64,000 nucleotides of DNA from CAJCJE01 sp963818685 (GCA_963818685.1 CAWFTJ010000013.1:270193-334192); one strand, 5' to 3'; counted from the stretch's first letter, positions 9,301 to 17,082 are shown. Notes: generated by a model not told the origin, from the sequence alone. Numbers and translations are program-made.

Positions 9301-9601
9301 GCGGCCTGCCCTCGCGGTACAGCAGCAGATCGGGCTCGGCGCCGAGCAGCAGCTCGGCGAGCTTCCTGCCGACGAGTTGGTCGGGGTCCTCGGCACCGGC
9401 GAGTTCGGCCGCGCCGGCACTGGCCAGGACCACCACGTCGGCCCGGTCGCAGAGCAGCGTGGGCGCGTCCGGCAACGAGTTGATCGCGGCGGCGCCCTGC
9501 CCGTTGCGCACCCCTGCGGACGGTGCACGCCGAGGGCGCGAAGTCGAAGTGCCGACCTGCGCGGGCGCAGCACGCTCCGCCGGTTCGACCCGCTCGGCCA
9601 C
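6389..9601 (-). CDS. Multi-PAS diguanylate cyclase/phosphodiesterase (PAS x5-GGDEF-EAL)
   Basis: A 1070-residue cytoplasmic signalling protein for cyclic di-GMP. Five PAS-like segments fill the first 630 residues or so; four end in the recurrent D-V-T junction (ARDVTDRRR, IQDVTDHRL, AQDVTEQRT, FQDVTERRR). GGDEF follows (DELTGLPNRAAV, VLFCDIDNFKRVNDSLGH) with signature SGDEY instead of GGDEF and no RxxD inhibitory site just before it. The last 250 residues are an EAL domain with EALVRW, the metal-site stretch AVDDFGTGYSSL and KVDRRF. Both halves look catalytically plausible. The GTG start fits the N-terminus; no transmembrane segment is visible. It is monocistronic. Confidence 0.92.
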   Translation of the reverse strand: MAERVEPAERAAPAQVGTSTSRPRRAPSAGVRNGQGAAAINSLPDAPTLLCDRADVVVLASAGAAELAGAEDPDQLVGRKLAELLLGAEPDLLLYREGRPPLPVRAVRWRVPGSGLDAVLLTDVSELVETRSALERERRRVDEVQALTGIGWWEFDQRTQQAFWSPGLYRLLGIEFGSVEPGLEAMLRFIHPDDVARVGELWQRHRDYGDVIDTECRIVRPDGELRWLHGYAAPRPADPTAMLVTGYARDVTDRRRDRDMLAAERAALLDAQRIAKMGSFRYDIATNTTWRSAALNEMYAEIGVNPGNDPLANVKSAQLPSVQALYQRLSRTTIDSPLEVEVDGEVGGRIYLARAHGIFGPGGEVSGMAGTIQDVTDHRLLERQLVQDRRRFEVAQRVARLGAWEWNPDTDECVWSPMMRELLGVGPDTPATYQKFLTLVQPQDRSWVDERFRQLARDRKPVECEYHIVRPDGAIRTFRAYGAVLPASTSRLLIGTAQDVTEQRTAETRMLRSSQRFTDLVALTPVGIGLFDDAERLVDANDALCDLLGTSLEKLRGRTADQLGHPGDTTKYPSIRAERGNLKGRRKVPQRVLVRADGEPIYCDLHIAVSVQDDGQRFWLVVFQDVTERRRAAEALRHQANHDELTGLPNRAAVKELLAGLLHGPDAAKVAVLFCDIDNFKRVNDSLGHDAGDELLVALARRLEGGLPDNCTVARLSGDEYVIICADIDVLGGVGNLANLVSSLLRTAVPVHGQLVRVSASIGAAVPNGEESTGADLLRFADAAMFEAKKQGAGRVSVASAALIASADRQVHLEGQLRDALSSDGLTLHYQPVVAADGTVLTAEALVRWPHPERGLLGPDVFLPVAEQGGLLRELDRWVLRTALAEAVDWSEIAGHPVGIAVNLAGLVPGDAEFVDAVSNAVLGAEIDWDRVVLELVETSLVDLPSRTRAAMAVLVARGVRFAVDDFGTGYSSLARLKDLPAQIIKVDRRFVAGVGSDSSDFAVASAVVDMSRAMGRSCIAEGVETATQFHVLRGMGVDAYQGWLFSRAVPAKDFRAMLKAGPLAIPNAG

Positions 9602-9829
9602 CGTTTCGCCCTCCCGCCTGGACTCCTACGACGGACGGGTGACGCCGTCGAATGCAGCCACCGCTGCTCGTCGCGGACAGCAACCGAGTTAGGCACTGTC
9701 CGTATCCAGGTCCTCACCCGATGGAAGGACCGTATCGCTTTACCGGGCCAGAACCCAATGGGCATTCGGTACTAGCAGGTCAGACGGTGTGCCGAATTCT
9801 TGGAATTTCTTAGCTTTGTCACGTCGGGC

Positions 9830-9874
9830 GGCATCGTGCCTGGTTGACGCAAGCCGCCAACCAGGCATGATGCC
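9830..9874. terminator. Long hairpin downstream of malic enzyme
   Basis: 17-base arms (GGCATCGTGCCTGGTTG / CAACCAGGCATGATGCC) with one mismatch and an 11-base loop, 26 bases after the malic enzyme stop. No U-run follows, which is common for actinobacterial terminators. Confidence 0.6.
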
Positions 9875-9878
9875 GATT

Positions 9879-9907
9879 TATCCGCTATCCGCTATCCGCT
9901 TATCCGC
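9879..9907. repeat. Heptamer tandem repeat TATCCGC x4 over the malic enzyme stop codon
   Basis: TATCCGC occurs three times back to back (9879-9899) and once more after a single T (9901-9907), spanning the TAA stop of the malic enzyme gene. Slippage here would change only the last residues of that protein. Confidence 0.7.
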
Positions 9908-11096
9908 GCGTGACCCCGTCCGCCCGCGCCGCCTCGGCGACCGCGGCGGCCACCTCCGGTGCGACCCTCGGATCCAAGGCACTGGGCACGATCCGGTCCA
10001 CGGCCAGATCCTCGGCGGCGACCGCCGCGATGGCGTCGGCGGCCGCCAATTTCATGTTCTCCGTGATCCGCGTGGCACCCGCGTCCAGCGCGCCACGGAA
10101 AATTCCGGGGAAGGCCAGCACATTGTTGATCTGGTTCGGGAAATCACTGCGACCGGTCGCGACCACCGATGCATACCGGGAAGCCAGTTCCGGGTGAATT
10201 TCGGGGTCCGGATTGGACAGTGCGAACACGATCGCCTCGGGCGCCATGCCCGCCACGGCCGACGCCGGCACGTTCGACGACGACAGCCCGACGAACACGT
10301 CCGCGCCGCGCAGCGCCTCGGCAAGGTCGCCGGTGCGGCCGGTCGGGTTGGTGCGGGCCGCGATCTCCGCCTTGACCGGGTTCAGCCCCTCCCGGCCCGC
10401 GTGGATGATCCCGCGCGAGTCCACCAGCGTCACGTTCCGCACACCGGCCGCGAGCAGGATGTTCGCGCAGGCAATGCCGGCAGCGCCGGCACCGGCGATG
10501 ACCACGCCGAGCCCGTCGATCTCCCGCCCGGTCGCGGTCGCGGCGCCACGCAGCGCGGCCAGCAGCACAACGGCGGTCCCGTGCTGGTCGTCGTGCATGA
10601 CCGGGCAGTCCAGCGCCTCGATCAAGCGAGCCTCCAGCTCAAAACAGCGCGGCGCGCTGACGTCCTCCAGGTTCACCGCGCCGAACGAGGGACGCAGCCG
10701 CACCAGCGTCTGCACGATCTCGTCGACGTCGGTGGTGTCCAGCACCAGCGGGATCGAGTCCAGCCCGCCGAAGGTCTTGAACAGCGCAGACTTGCCCTCC
10801 ATCACCGGCAGCGCCGCCGACGGCCCGATGTCACCGAGCCCGAGCACCGCTGTCCCGTCGCTGACCACCGCGACCAGCCGATGTGCCCAGGTGTAGCGGC
10901 TGGCGAGCCGCGCGTCGTCCGCGATCGCCCTGCTCACCCGAGCCACGCCCGGCGTGTAGGCGATGGACAGCGCACGCGGGTCGGACAGCGGCGCGGTCAC
11001 GTCGAGCCCGAGCTTGCCGCCCTCGTGAGCGGCGAAGATCTCGGCATCGGACAACGCGGCAGGCGCATCGTCGATGCTGTCGTCAATGCTGGTCAT
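9900..11096 (-). CDS. NAD(P)-dependent malic enzyme (short form)
   Basis: A 398-residue cytosolic enzyme that decarboxylates malate to pyruvate with NAD(P) reduction, an anaplerotic/gluconeogenic step. Recognisable are SIAYTPGVARVSRAI, the substrate/metal stretch SDGTAVLGLGDIGP and PVMEGKSALFK, INLED-like AVNLEDVSAPRCFE, HDDQHGTAVV, the Rossmann loop GAGAAGIACANILL and the C-terminal ALSNPDPEI. There is no phosphotransacetylase extension, so it is the short bacterial MaeA/MaeB-type form. ATG is preceded by GGGAGGGA. Cofactor preference is not readable with confidence. Confidence 0.93.
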   Translation of the reverse strand: MTSIDDSIDDAPAALSDAEIFAAHEGGKLGLDVTAPLSDPRALSIAYTPGVARVSRAIADDARLASRYTWAHRLVAVVSDGTAVLGLGDIGPSAALPVMEGKSALFKTFGGLDSIPLVLDTTDVDEIVQTLVRLRPSFGAVNLEDVSAPRCFELEARLIEALDCPVMHDDQHGTAVVLLAALRGAATATGREIDGLGVVIAGAGAAGIACANILLAAGVRNVTLVDSRGIIHAGREGLNPVKAEIAARTNPTGRTGDLAEALRGADVFVGLSSSNVPASAVAGMAPEAIVFALSNPDPEIHPELASRYASVVATGRSDFPNQINNVLAFPGIFRGALDAGATRITENMKLAAADAIAAVAAEDLAVDRIVPSALDPRVAPEVAAAVAEAARADGVTRG

Positions 11097-11186
11097 GGCG
11101 TCCCTCCCAGGGGAACGGAAAAGAATCGCACGGTAAGCACCGGAAGCGGTCAGCCGAACTGTGTGCGGGCCCGCTTGTCACGGTCG

Positions 11187-11219
11187 AGTGCTTTTCACAG
11201 CGGGGTGCTTTTCACGGCG
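11187..11219. repeat. Direct repeat GTGCTTTTCAC in the malic enzyme upstream region
   Basis: Two copies of GTGCTTTTCAC(A/G)GCGG 17 bases apart, roughly 90-110 bases upstream of the malic enzyme start. Each copy is itself a GTG-N5-CAC dyad. They could be regulator sites. The rest of the 361-base gap 11097-11457 shows nothing else I can name. Confidence 0.4.
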
Positions 11220-11457
11220 GGGTCGCGCCAGAAGAACGTAAGCGTCATTGGTGGAGCGGCGCTCAAACCGGGGTAGGGCGGCGCCGCGGACGCTGCGGTC
11301 CGCACAGTGTGCCACTGCTTGGGACGAATGTCTGCGGCGGGGCTCACACCGGGCGAGGATTTCCTGCCGATCAACTCTCGCCCGGTAGGTCTTCTCGCCA
11401 ACCTCGACCCGTGGTCCCGACTGGTCCGAGGGCCCCGCCCAACTAGGCTGACCAACC

Positions 11458-12060
11458 ATGCGAGCGCGCGAACTGACGGTCCCGGACGCGTTCGAATTCC
11501 GGGCGAACATCTTCCCCGACCACCGTGGCCTGTTCGCCGCCCCCTACCAGGAGCCGGTGTTCAGCAAGACCGTCGGCCACCCGCTGACCGTCGCGCAGGT
11601 CAACAACAGCATCTCCCGGCGCGGCACCATCCGCGGCGTGCACTTCGCCGACGTCCCGCCCGGCCAGGCCAAATATGTCTACTGCCCGCGCGGGCGGCTG
11701 CTCGACTTCGTCATCGACCTGCGCGTGGGCTCCCCCACGTTCGGCCAGTGGGACTCGGTCGAACTCGACGAGACCACGCTCAACGCGGTCTACCTGCCGG
11801 AAGGGCTCGGCCACGCGTTCGTCGCGCTCACCGACGACACCGCGATGAGCTACCTGTGCTCGACCGGCTACCACCCCGGCAGCGAGCACGGCGTCGACCC
11901 GTTCGATCCAGACCTGGCCCTGCCCTGGCCCACCGACATCGAGCCGATCCTGTCGGACAAGGACGCGGCAGCCCCCAGCCTGGCCGAGGCCAGGCGCACC
12001 GGCCTGCTGCCCCAGTACTCCGACTGCCTGTCCTACTACCGGCAGCTACGCGTCATCTGA
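11458..12060 (+). CDS. rmlC: dTDP-4-dehydrorhamnose 3,5-epimerase
   Basis: A 200-residue cupin-fold sugar-nucleotide epimerase (RmlC/RfbC). It converts dTDP-4-keto-6-deoxyglucose to dTDP-4-keto-L-rhamnose for cell-wall rhamnose, or acts in glycosylated natural products. Family marks: FPDHRGLF, VNNSISRRGTIRGVHFADVPPGQAKYVYC (catalytic His in RGVHF), FVIDLRVGSPTFG and LPEGLGHAF. Starts with ATG; the last 15 bases overlap the convergent sodX gene. No other rml genes are nearby, so either the pathway is scattered or this copy serves a deoxysugar of a secondary metabolite. Confidence 0.9.
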   Translation: MRARELTVPDAFEFRANIFPDHRGLFAAPYQEPVFSKTVGHPLTVAQVNNSISRRGTIRGVHFADVPPGQAKYVYCPRGRLLDFVIDLRVGSPTFGQWDSVELDETTLNAVYLPEGLGHAFVALTDDTAMSYLCSTGYHPGSEHGVDPFDPDLALPWPTDIEPILSDKDAAAPSLAEARRTGLLPQYSDCLSYYRQLRVI

Positions 12061-12402
12061 GCTGTCGGAGCTGTCGGGCGGCCTGGCCCGCAGCCGCACC
12101 GGCCGAGGCCACAACCGCCACCCCACCACCGCCAGCACCTCGGCAGGCCCCAACTCCCGCGAGTCCGTCGACGCGAAGGGATTGTCCCCGCGCACGACCC
12201 ACAGGTCGCCGTCCGCCTCGACAACCCGCTTCACCGACAGTTGCCCCGGCCGCGCCGCCCACCGCACCAACGCCACCACCCCCGGCCGCACCCGCGCGCC
12301 CGCCACCGCGAGCACCACGTCCGCGTCCGCGAGCGTCGGCGACATCGACGGCCCGCGCACCCGAACCCGGCGCAGCGGCAGCCATCCCAACGGCCGTGCC
12401 AA
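12046..12402 (-). CDS. sodX: Nickel-type superoxide dismutase maturation protease
   Basis: A 118-residue S24/S26-like peptidase. It shows VRVRGPSMSPTLADADVVLA (catalytic Ser in GPSM) and KRVVEADGDLWVVRGDNPFAST (catalytic Lys in KRV and the signal-peptidase GDNP box). In actinomycetes SodX trims the leader of nickel SOD so that His becomes residue 1. It sits divergently 78 bases from sodN, which is the known arrangement. TTG is chosen as start because GGAGGT lies five bases upstream. The C-terminus is short and Ser/Asp-rich and overlaps the end of rmlC. A generic small signal peptidase is the alternative. Confidence 0.88.
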   Translation of the reverse strand: MARPLGWLPLRRVRVRGPSMSPTLADADVVLAVAGARVRPGVVALVRWAARPGQLSVKRVVEADGDLWVVRGDNPFASTDSRELGPAEVLAVVGWRLWPRPVRLRARPPDSSDSSDDA

Positions 12403-12480
12403 CGATCACCTCCGACTGCCTGATACCGGGGTCGAGAGTAGGGTCCGTACCGTCGGAGCATCCACTGTTAGGGAGGAACA

Positions 12481-12888
12481 ATGCGACTGTTGTCGCGCGT
12501 CCTCGGTCCACGCCTTGAGGCGACCGCACACTGCGACCTTCCGTGCGGTGTGTACGACCCGGCGCAGGCCAGGATCGAAGCCGAGTCCGTCAAAGCGATC
12601 CAGGAGAAGTACCAGGGCAACGAGGACCCAGAGTTCCGCGCGCGTGCCATCCTGATCAAGGAGCAGCGCAGCGAACTTGTCAAGCACCACCTCTGGGTCC
12701 TGTGGACCGACTACTTCAAGGCGCCACACTTCGAGAAGTACCCGCAGCTGCACGACCTGTTCAACCGGGCAACCAAGGCCGCAGGCGCCTCCGGCGCCAA
12801 GGGCTCGATGGACCCGGCCAAGGGCCAGGAGCTGCTCGACCTGATCGCCGAGATCGACAAGATCTTCTGGGAGACCAAGCAGGGCTGA
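12481..12888 (+). CDS. sodN: Superoxide dismutase, Ni
   Basis: A 135-residue nickel SOD that dismutates superoxide in the cytoplasm. After a 14-residue leader (MRLLSRVLGPRLEA-T-A) comes the nickel hook HCDLPCGVYDP, in which the future N-terminal His and two Cys bind Ni, followed by the four-helix bundle (QARIEAESVKAIQEKY, VKHHLWVLWTDYFKAPHFEKYP). Processing by the divergent sodX product is expected. GGGAGG sits seven bases before the ATG. A hairpin terminator follows. Confidence 0.97.
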   Translation: MRLLSRVLGPRLEATAHCDLPCGVYDPAQARIEAESVKAIQEKYQGNEDPEFRARAILIKEQRSELVKHHLWVLWTDYFKAPHFEKYPQLHDLFNRATKAAGASGAKGSMDPAKGQELLDLIAEIDKIFWETKQG

Positions 12889-12906
12889 GGCCCGCTGCGT
12901 CCACCG

Positions 12907-12940
12907 AACGGCGCCGCCCCACCTGGGGGCCGGCGCCGTT
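12907..12940 (+). terminator. sodN terminator
   Basis: Perfect 10-bp stem AACGGCGCCG / CGGCGCCGTT starting 19 bases after the sodN stop, followed by a T-containing stretch. Confidence 0.8.
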
Positions 12941-13068
12941 TCGTGTTTCACGAGTGCGCATGCCGGCGAGGCACAACGGACAAAAGGAAGTGACCGGCTA
13001 TCGTGAAGTGATCATGGAGTGGCCTGCTCGCCGCTCGATATCGTTGCTCGCGCGCTGAGGAGGTGGCC

Positions 13069-13708
13069 GTGTCGTATCCGTCGGTCGTCGCTGCTGCGTT
13101 GAGCGGTGCGTCCGTGCGCCGACTCTCCTACTGGCGATCGAACCGCTCCGCGGAAGGCCCCCTGCTGTCCCCCAGCTTCCACGGGCACAAAGTCGCATAC
13201 TCGTTCCAGGATGTCGTGGCCTTGCGCACGTTCGTCTACCTGCGCGCGAAGCAGGTTCCGCTTCAGCGGGTCCGCAAGGCCGTCCAGCACCTCCGCCAAC
13301 TCGGCGAGACCGAACACCTTTCGTCATACAAACTCCTCGCGCTGGGCAAGGACGTCGTGTGGCGGATTTCGAGCGACGTCGCACTGGATCTCACAAAAAA
13401 TCCGGGCCACCACATCATCGCCGAAATGGTGGACATTCTCGGCCCGTTCCAGAATGCCAATGATCGCGTCGTCGTCCCGTTGCGCGAGCCAAAGCCCGGC
13501 CTGGCGGTCGACCCCGATATCCGGGGTGGCTATCCGGTCATCGAAGGAACCCCGGGTTCCCTACGAGGTGGTGTCGTCCCTGGTCCGGGACGGGGTCTCG
13601 CCGGAGGACATCGCCGACTACTACCCTTCGGTCAGTCCGGAGGCCGCACTGGGAGCTCGTGACTTCGACGCGTACGTGGACCTGTACCGCGACAAGCCCG
13701 CAGCGTGA
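13069..13708 (+). pseudogene. MerR-like HTH plus DUF433 antitoxin-type protein, frameshifted
   Basis: Reads as a MerR-type DNA-binding N-terminus (VRRLSYWRSNRS, FQDVVALRTFVYLRAKQVPLQRVRKAVQHL) followed by a C-terminal DUF433 domain (GGYPVIEGT-RVPYEVVSSLVRDGVSPEDIADYYPSVSPEAA). The two halves are in different frames: four Cs at 13550-13553 where three would give GTRVPYE. DUF433 proteins are commonly antitoxins paired with PIN-like nucleases; no toxin follows here. GTG at 13069 is preferred over GTG at 13063 because AGGAGG lies five bases before it. The shift may be a sequencing error or real decay. Confidence 0.75.
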
Positions 13709-13711
13709 GGT

Positions 13712-14360
13712 GACATCGTCTACACGCCGTCCAACGCGAAGCGAAATCTGGCGCCCAATCCCGTTCGGATGTCTTGGGGTCGGGCGGCGACCATCCGGTT
13801 GATTCAGGAGTACGTCGAGCGCAGGCGGGCAGCCGAGCCGTGGGAATCGGTCACCGGCGCTTCGCATCTGGAGATCCTGAATCTGCCCTCTACTTCACCG
13901 GCCTGCACACGCCCGAGCTGAAACTGAAGTTCGAACAAGGCAGCTACGGACCGTACAGCGGTCAGGTCAGGCATCTCGTTCAGGAGATGGAAGCCGTCTA
14001 TCTGACCGGTTTCGGCGACGGCACGGCTCCGGTGCAGCGGCTCGATCCTATCGAACCAACCGCGTCCGGCAGGCTGAGGCGTACCTGACCGAAACCGAGA
14101 ACGGCCAGCAGGTGCAAGCGCGGATCATCCAGCCGGTGTTGCGAACCATCAGCGGCTTCGAAGGTCCGTACGGCATCGAACTGCTGGCGAGCACCCACTG
14201 GGTGGCGACGAATGAGGGGTGTCGCACCGCGGAGGACGCCTGGTCGGCGATCCAGCGGTGGTCTCAGCGCAAGCGGCGGCTGTTCACCGAGGACCACGTG
14301 AGAACGGCATGGGACTCGCTGGTTCGGTCCGGTGACATCGCGGGCACAATGGGGCGGTGA
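13712..14360 (+). pseudogene. Remnant of DarG (DNA ADP-ribosyl glycohydrolase antitoxin), C-terminal region only
   Basis: Three frames joined give a continuous match to the C-terminal half of DarG. The first part reads VRMSWGRAATIRLIQEYV, then HLEILN; the next frame gives LYFTGLHTPELKLKF, GSYGPYSGQVRHLVQEME and LTGFGDG; the third gives EAEAYL, GFEGPYGIELLASTHWVA. Shifts fall near 13885 and 14071. The N-terminal macro domain, which removes ADP-ribose from DNA, is absent, as is the DarT toxin gene. This is therefore a dead toxin-antitoxin remnant fused downstream of the DUF433 gene. It ends by overlapping the next gene (GTGA). Confidence 0.72.
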
Positions 14361-14953
14361 AGTGGAGCCGCGCGGTTCACCATCTTGAGCAGCTTGCCGA
14401 GACGTGCATGGAGATGCTTGGCCGGCCGTCGGAGATCTATCGGATTCGGGTTCGGCAACTGTGGACGTTCGGCGAGATGTTGGGGCCGAAGCGGGATGTC
14501 GAGTGGGTGCCGGTGGCGTTGGCGATCGACCTGCCGGTGGACGAGGTGGCGTGGCTGACCGAGCCGAACGGGGCTGAGCACTGGGCCAATGCGACGCGGT
14601 TGAATCGGAATCCGTTTCTGACCAGGTGGCGCTCGGTGCACGCGCCGGTGTGGAATCACGACATCGAGCGGCCCGCGATGTTCTGGGATGCGGAGAACGG
14701 CACGGCCGAACCGGTGCTGACCGCGTTGCGGGACGGCGAGGGTGAGCGGGTGCGCATCGAGGCGCCGTCCGAAGCGGAGTTCGACCGACGGATGGACGCG
14801 GACGTGGCGACGAGCCTGGCCGCGGTGCGGGAGTGCACGGAGCGCTATACGGATCGGCGTTGGAAGCCGGGGAAGTTGGCGCCGGTCGCGGACGCGCTCT
14901 GGCTGGCCAACGTCGGCTATCTGGACCTGCTGGCGGCGCGCGGCAAGGCGTAG
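14357..14953 (+). CDS. Hypothetical protein, DUF7711-like
   Basis: A 198-residue soluble protein beginning MKWSRAVHHLEQLAETCMEM with conserved-looking Trp-rich segments (VEWVPVALAIDLPVDEVAWL, LTRWRSVHAPVWNHDIERP, WLANVGYLDLL). It resembles a family of actinobacterial proteins of unknown function that I recall as DUF7711. The GTG start overlaps the stop of the DarG remnant. No catalytic motif, signal peptide or membrane segment is visible, so no role is proposed. Confidence 0.7.
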   Translation: MKWSRAVHHLEQLAETCMEMLGRPSEIYRIRVRQLWTFGEMLGPKRDVEWVPVALAIDLPVDEVAWLTEPNGAEHWANATRLNRNPFLTRWRSVHAPVWNHDIERPAMFWDAENGTAEPVLTALRDGEGERVRIEAPSEAEFDRRMDADVATSLAAVRECTERYTDRRWKPGKLAPVADALWLANVGYLDLLAARGKA

Positions 14954-15042
14954 TCGGGATTACTGGTCAGTAGTGTCGCAGTGTGGCGTGAATCGCGTTC
15001 GTTCGCGCGGTGCCGGTCTGCCCATCTCCCTACGATGTTCAA

Positions 15043-15663
15043 GTGGCTTCCGACGAGCAACCGCTGATCTACGTACTCCGTCACGGCCAGACCGAATGGT
15101 CGCTCACCGGCCAGCACACCGGCCGCACCGACATTCCGCTGACCACCGAGGGTGAGCAGCAGGCGCGGCGTGCCGGGTTGGTGTTGAGCCATCTGCGGGG
15201 TACGCATCTGCCGCCCGCGCTGGTGCTGAGCAGCCCGCGCCAGCGCGCCCAGCACACCGCGGCCCTGGCCGGCCTGCACGTGGACGAGGTGACCGAGGAA
15301 CTCGCCGAATGGGATTACGGCGAGTACGAGGGCCTGACCACCGAGCAGATCCGCGAGAAGGTGCCGGACTGGAGCGTGTGGACGCACCCGGTGACGGGTG
15401 GCGAGAGCGCGACGCAGGTGACCGAGCGGGCCAACAAGCTGCTCGATCGAGTGACTGCGGCGATGACGCACGGCGACGTGATCCTGATCGGGCACGGGCA
15501 TTTTTCTCGGGTGTTGATCGCCGCCTGGCTGGGCATGGATGCGACCGAGGGCGTGCGGTTCGGGCTCGACCCGGCCGGCACGACGGTGCTGGGCAGCGAG
15601 CGCGGTGCCCGGCAGGTCGCCAGGTCGAACATTCCCGCGTGGAACCCGGATACCGATGTCTGA
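15043..15663 (+). CDS. Histidine phosphatase family protein (phosphoglycerate-mutase-like)
   Basis: A 206-residue phosphatase of the histidine phosphatase superfamily. The catalytic RHG motif is in LRHGQTEWSLTGQHTGRTDIPLT, the phosphate-binding Arg in SSPRQRAQHTA, the acid/base Glu in ELAEWDYGEYEGLT, and the second His in LIGHGHFSRVL. Phosphohistidine is the reaction intermediate; the substrate (sugar phosphate or similar) is not defined. GTG at 15043 places the N-terminus just before the first strand; longer readings add a low-complexity stretch. The next gene starts within eight bases of its stop. Confidence 0.86.
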   Translation: MASDEQPLIYVLRHGQTEWSLTGQHTGRTDIPLTTEGEQQARRAGLVLSHLRGTHLPPALVLSSPRQRAQHTAALAGLHVDEVTEELAEWDYGEYEGLTTEQIREKVPDWSVWTHPVTGGESATQVTERANKLLDRVTAAMTHGDVILIGHGHFSRVLIAAWLGMDATEGVRFGLDPAGTTVLGSERGARQVARSNIPAWNPDTDV

Positions 15664-15670
15664 GGCGGCG

Positions 15671-16165
15671 ATGTCCGAGACGAGTCAACGGGTTCGGCGC
15701 GCTGAACCGTCCGATGTGGAGCGGATCGTCGAGTTGTGCCGCGAGCTCGCGGTGTACGAGCGGGCGCCGGACGAGTTCAGGATGACGGTCGAGCAGTTGC
15801 GCGCGGCGTTGTTCGGGCCGAATCCGAAGTTGTTCGCGCACGTCGCCGAGAACGACGAGGGCGCCGTCGTCGGCTGCGCGGTGTGGTTCCTGATCTTCTC
15901 CACCTGGGACGGTGTGCACGGCATCTACCTGGAGGATCTTTACGTCACGCCGGAGCAGCGTGGCACAGGGCTCGGTTTCGCACTGCTGGTCGAGCTGGCC
16001 AGGGAGTGTGTGCGCAACGGCTACAGCAGGTTGCACTGGGCGGTGCTGGACTGGAACACGCCGTCCATCGAGTTCTACGACAAGCTCGGCGCGAAGCCGC
16101 TCAACGACTGGATCACCTACCGACTCAGCGGCGACGCTCTCCGCGAGCTGGGCAGTCGCGAGTAG
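15671..16165 (+). CDS. GNAT acetyltransferase resembling spermidine/thialysine N-acetyltransferase
   Basis: A 164-residue GNAT enzyme that moves an acetyl group from acetyl-CoA to an amine. It shows VRRAEPSDVERIVELCREL, WFLIFSTWDGVHGIYLEDLYVTPEQRGTGLG (acetyl-CoA loop RGTGLG) and NTPSIEFYDKLGA, a pattern close to the SSAT branch. ATG at 15671 is favoured by GAGG upstream; an in-frame ATG at 15656, overlapping the phosphatase stop, adds five residues. Probably co-transcribed with the phosphatase gene. The acceptor amine is an inference from family likeness. Confidence 0.84.
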   Translation: MSETSQRVRRAEPSDVERIVELCRELAVYERAPDEFRMTVEQLRAALFGPNPKLFAHVAENDEGAVVGCAVWFLIFSTWDGVHGIYLEDLYVTPEQRGTGLGFALLVELARECVRNGYSRLHWAVLDWNTPSIEFYDKLGAKPLNDWITYRLSGDALRELGSRE

Positions 16166-16276
16166 AAACGGGGATTCTCAGGATATTTTTGGGTGATTGC
16201 GGCACCGAAGCTCAGGTTGGCACGTTTTTCTTGACGTACCGGGTCACACTGCCCGGCACGGCCGAGGAGGTCACCG

Positions 16277-17062
16277 ATGCTGGCCAGCCACCCACTACCC
16301 ACCGTCGCGCCGCGGTGGGATCGGGCAAGCGAACGCGGTCCGCGCCGGGTCAACGCGGATGCGACCGCCGTGCACACCGATCCCGGAACCGGCCTGAGCG
16401 CCTATGTGGTCGCGGATGGCGTCGGCGACGACCTGGTGGCGGCGCGCACTGCCACGATCGCGGCGGAGTTGGCCGCGCGGATCGCCGCCGTGCAGGGTCC
16501 GGTCGCCGGCATCCTGGCCGCGCAGGAAATCGTCAGGACCAACGACGATGGCGGCGACTGCGTGCTGGTGGTCGCGGTGCCGCAGGTCGGACCGACGCGC
16601 ACCGGGTGCGACGTGGCCTGGGTCGGTGACTGCCGGGCCTACCACTGGAACGGCCGCATCCTGGAGCAGATCACGAACGACCACACGGTGGCCGAGTACT
16701 TCCGCGGCCGCAACCAGCCGACCACGTCGAGGATGGAGCACCTGGTCACGACCAGCGTACGCACGGTGGCGCCGGAGCGGATCGGCCGCACCAGGACGAG
16801 CATCGCGCGGCGGGGGTGCGCCCCCGCCAGGGGGTCGGTAACGGCAGAGCCAACGGCAGAGTCGCGGTTGCTGCTGTGCACGGACGGCGTGCACAAGCTG
16901 GTGGACATGAGCAGGATCAGGACCGTGCTCGACCAGCCGATCTCGCCTGCCGCCGCAGCGAACACGCTGGTCAGCATGGCTCGTGAGCTGGGCAGCAAGG
17001 ACAACGCGACGGCACTGGTGGTGGATCCGGCGCCGGCGTTCGCGGACGCCGAAGCGGCGTAA
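16277..17062 (+). CDS. PP2C-type Ser/Thr protein phosphatase
   Basis: A 261-residue metal-dependent phosphatase that removes phosphate from Ser/Thr of proteins. Metal-binding and family motifs appear in order: RVNADATAV, VADGVGD, VAWVGDCRAYHWN, LLLCTDGVHKLVD and SKDNATALVV. The region after residue 170 (TSIARRGCAPARGSVTAEPT) is a Gly/Ala-rich insertion. GAGGAGG is placed well before the ATG. No membrane segment. It could oppose one of the cell's STPKs; partner unknown. Confidence 0.86.
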   Translation: MLASHPLPTVAPRWDRASERGPRRVNADATAVHTDPGTGLSAYVVADGVGDDLVAARTATIAAELAARIAAVQGPVAGILAAQEIVRTNDDGGDCVLVVAVPQVGPTRTGCDVAWVGDCRAYHWNGRILEQITNDHTVAEYFRGRNQPTTSRMEHLVTTSVRTVAPERIGRTRTSIARRGCAPARGSVTAEPTAESRLLLCTDGVHKLVDMSRIRTVLDQPISPAAAANTLVSMARELGSKDNATALVVDPAPAFADAEAA

Positions 17063-17082
17063 AGCTGGGGACAGGCGTCGGA

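Noticed and set aside
9602..9829. Riboswitch or small RNA upstream of the GGDEF-EAL gene
   Set aside because: No conserved c-di-GMP aptamer features or strong structured element apart from the terminator-like hairpin at 9830.
12403..12480. Nur (nickel regulator) box between sodX and sodN
   Set aside because: No TTGCAA-type dyad is present in the 78-base gap.
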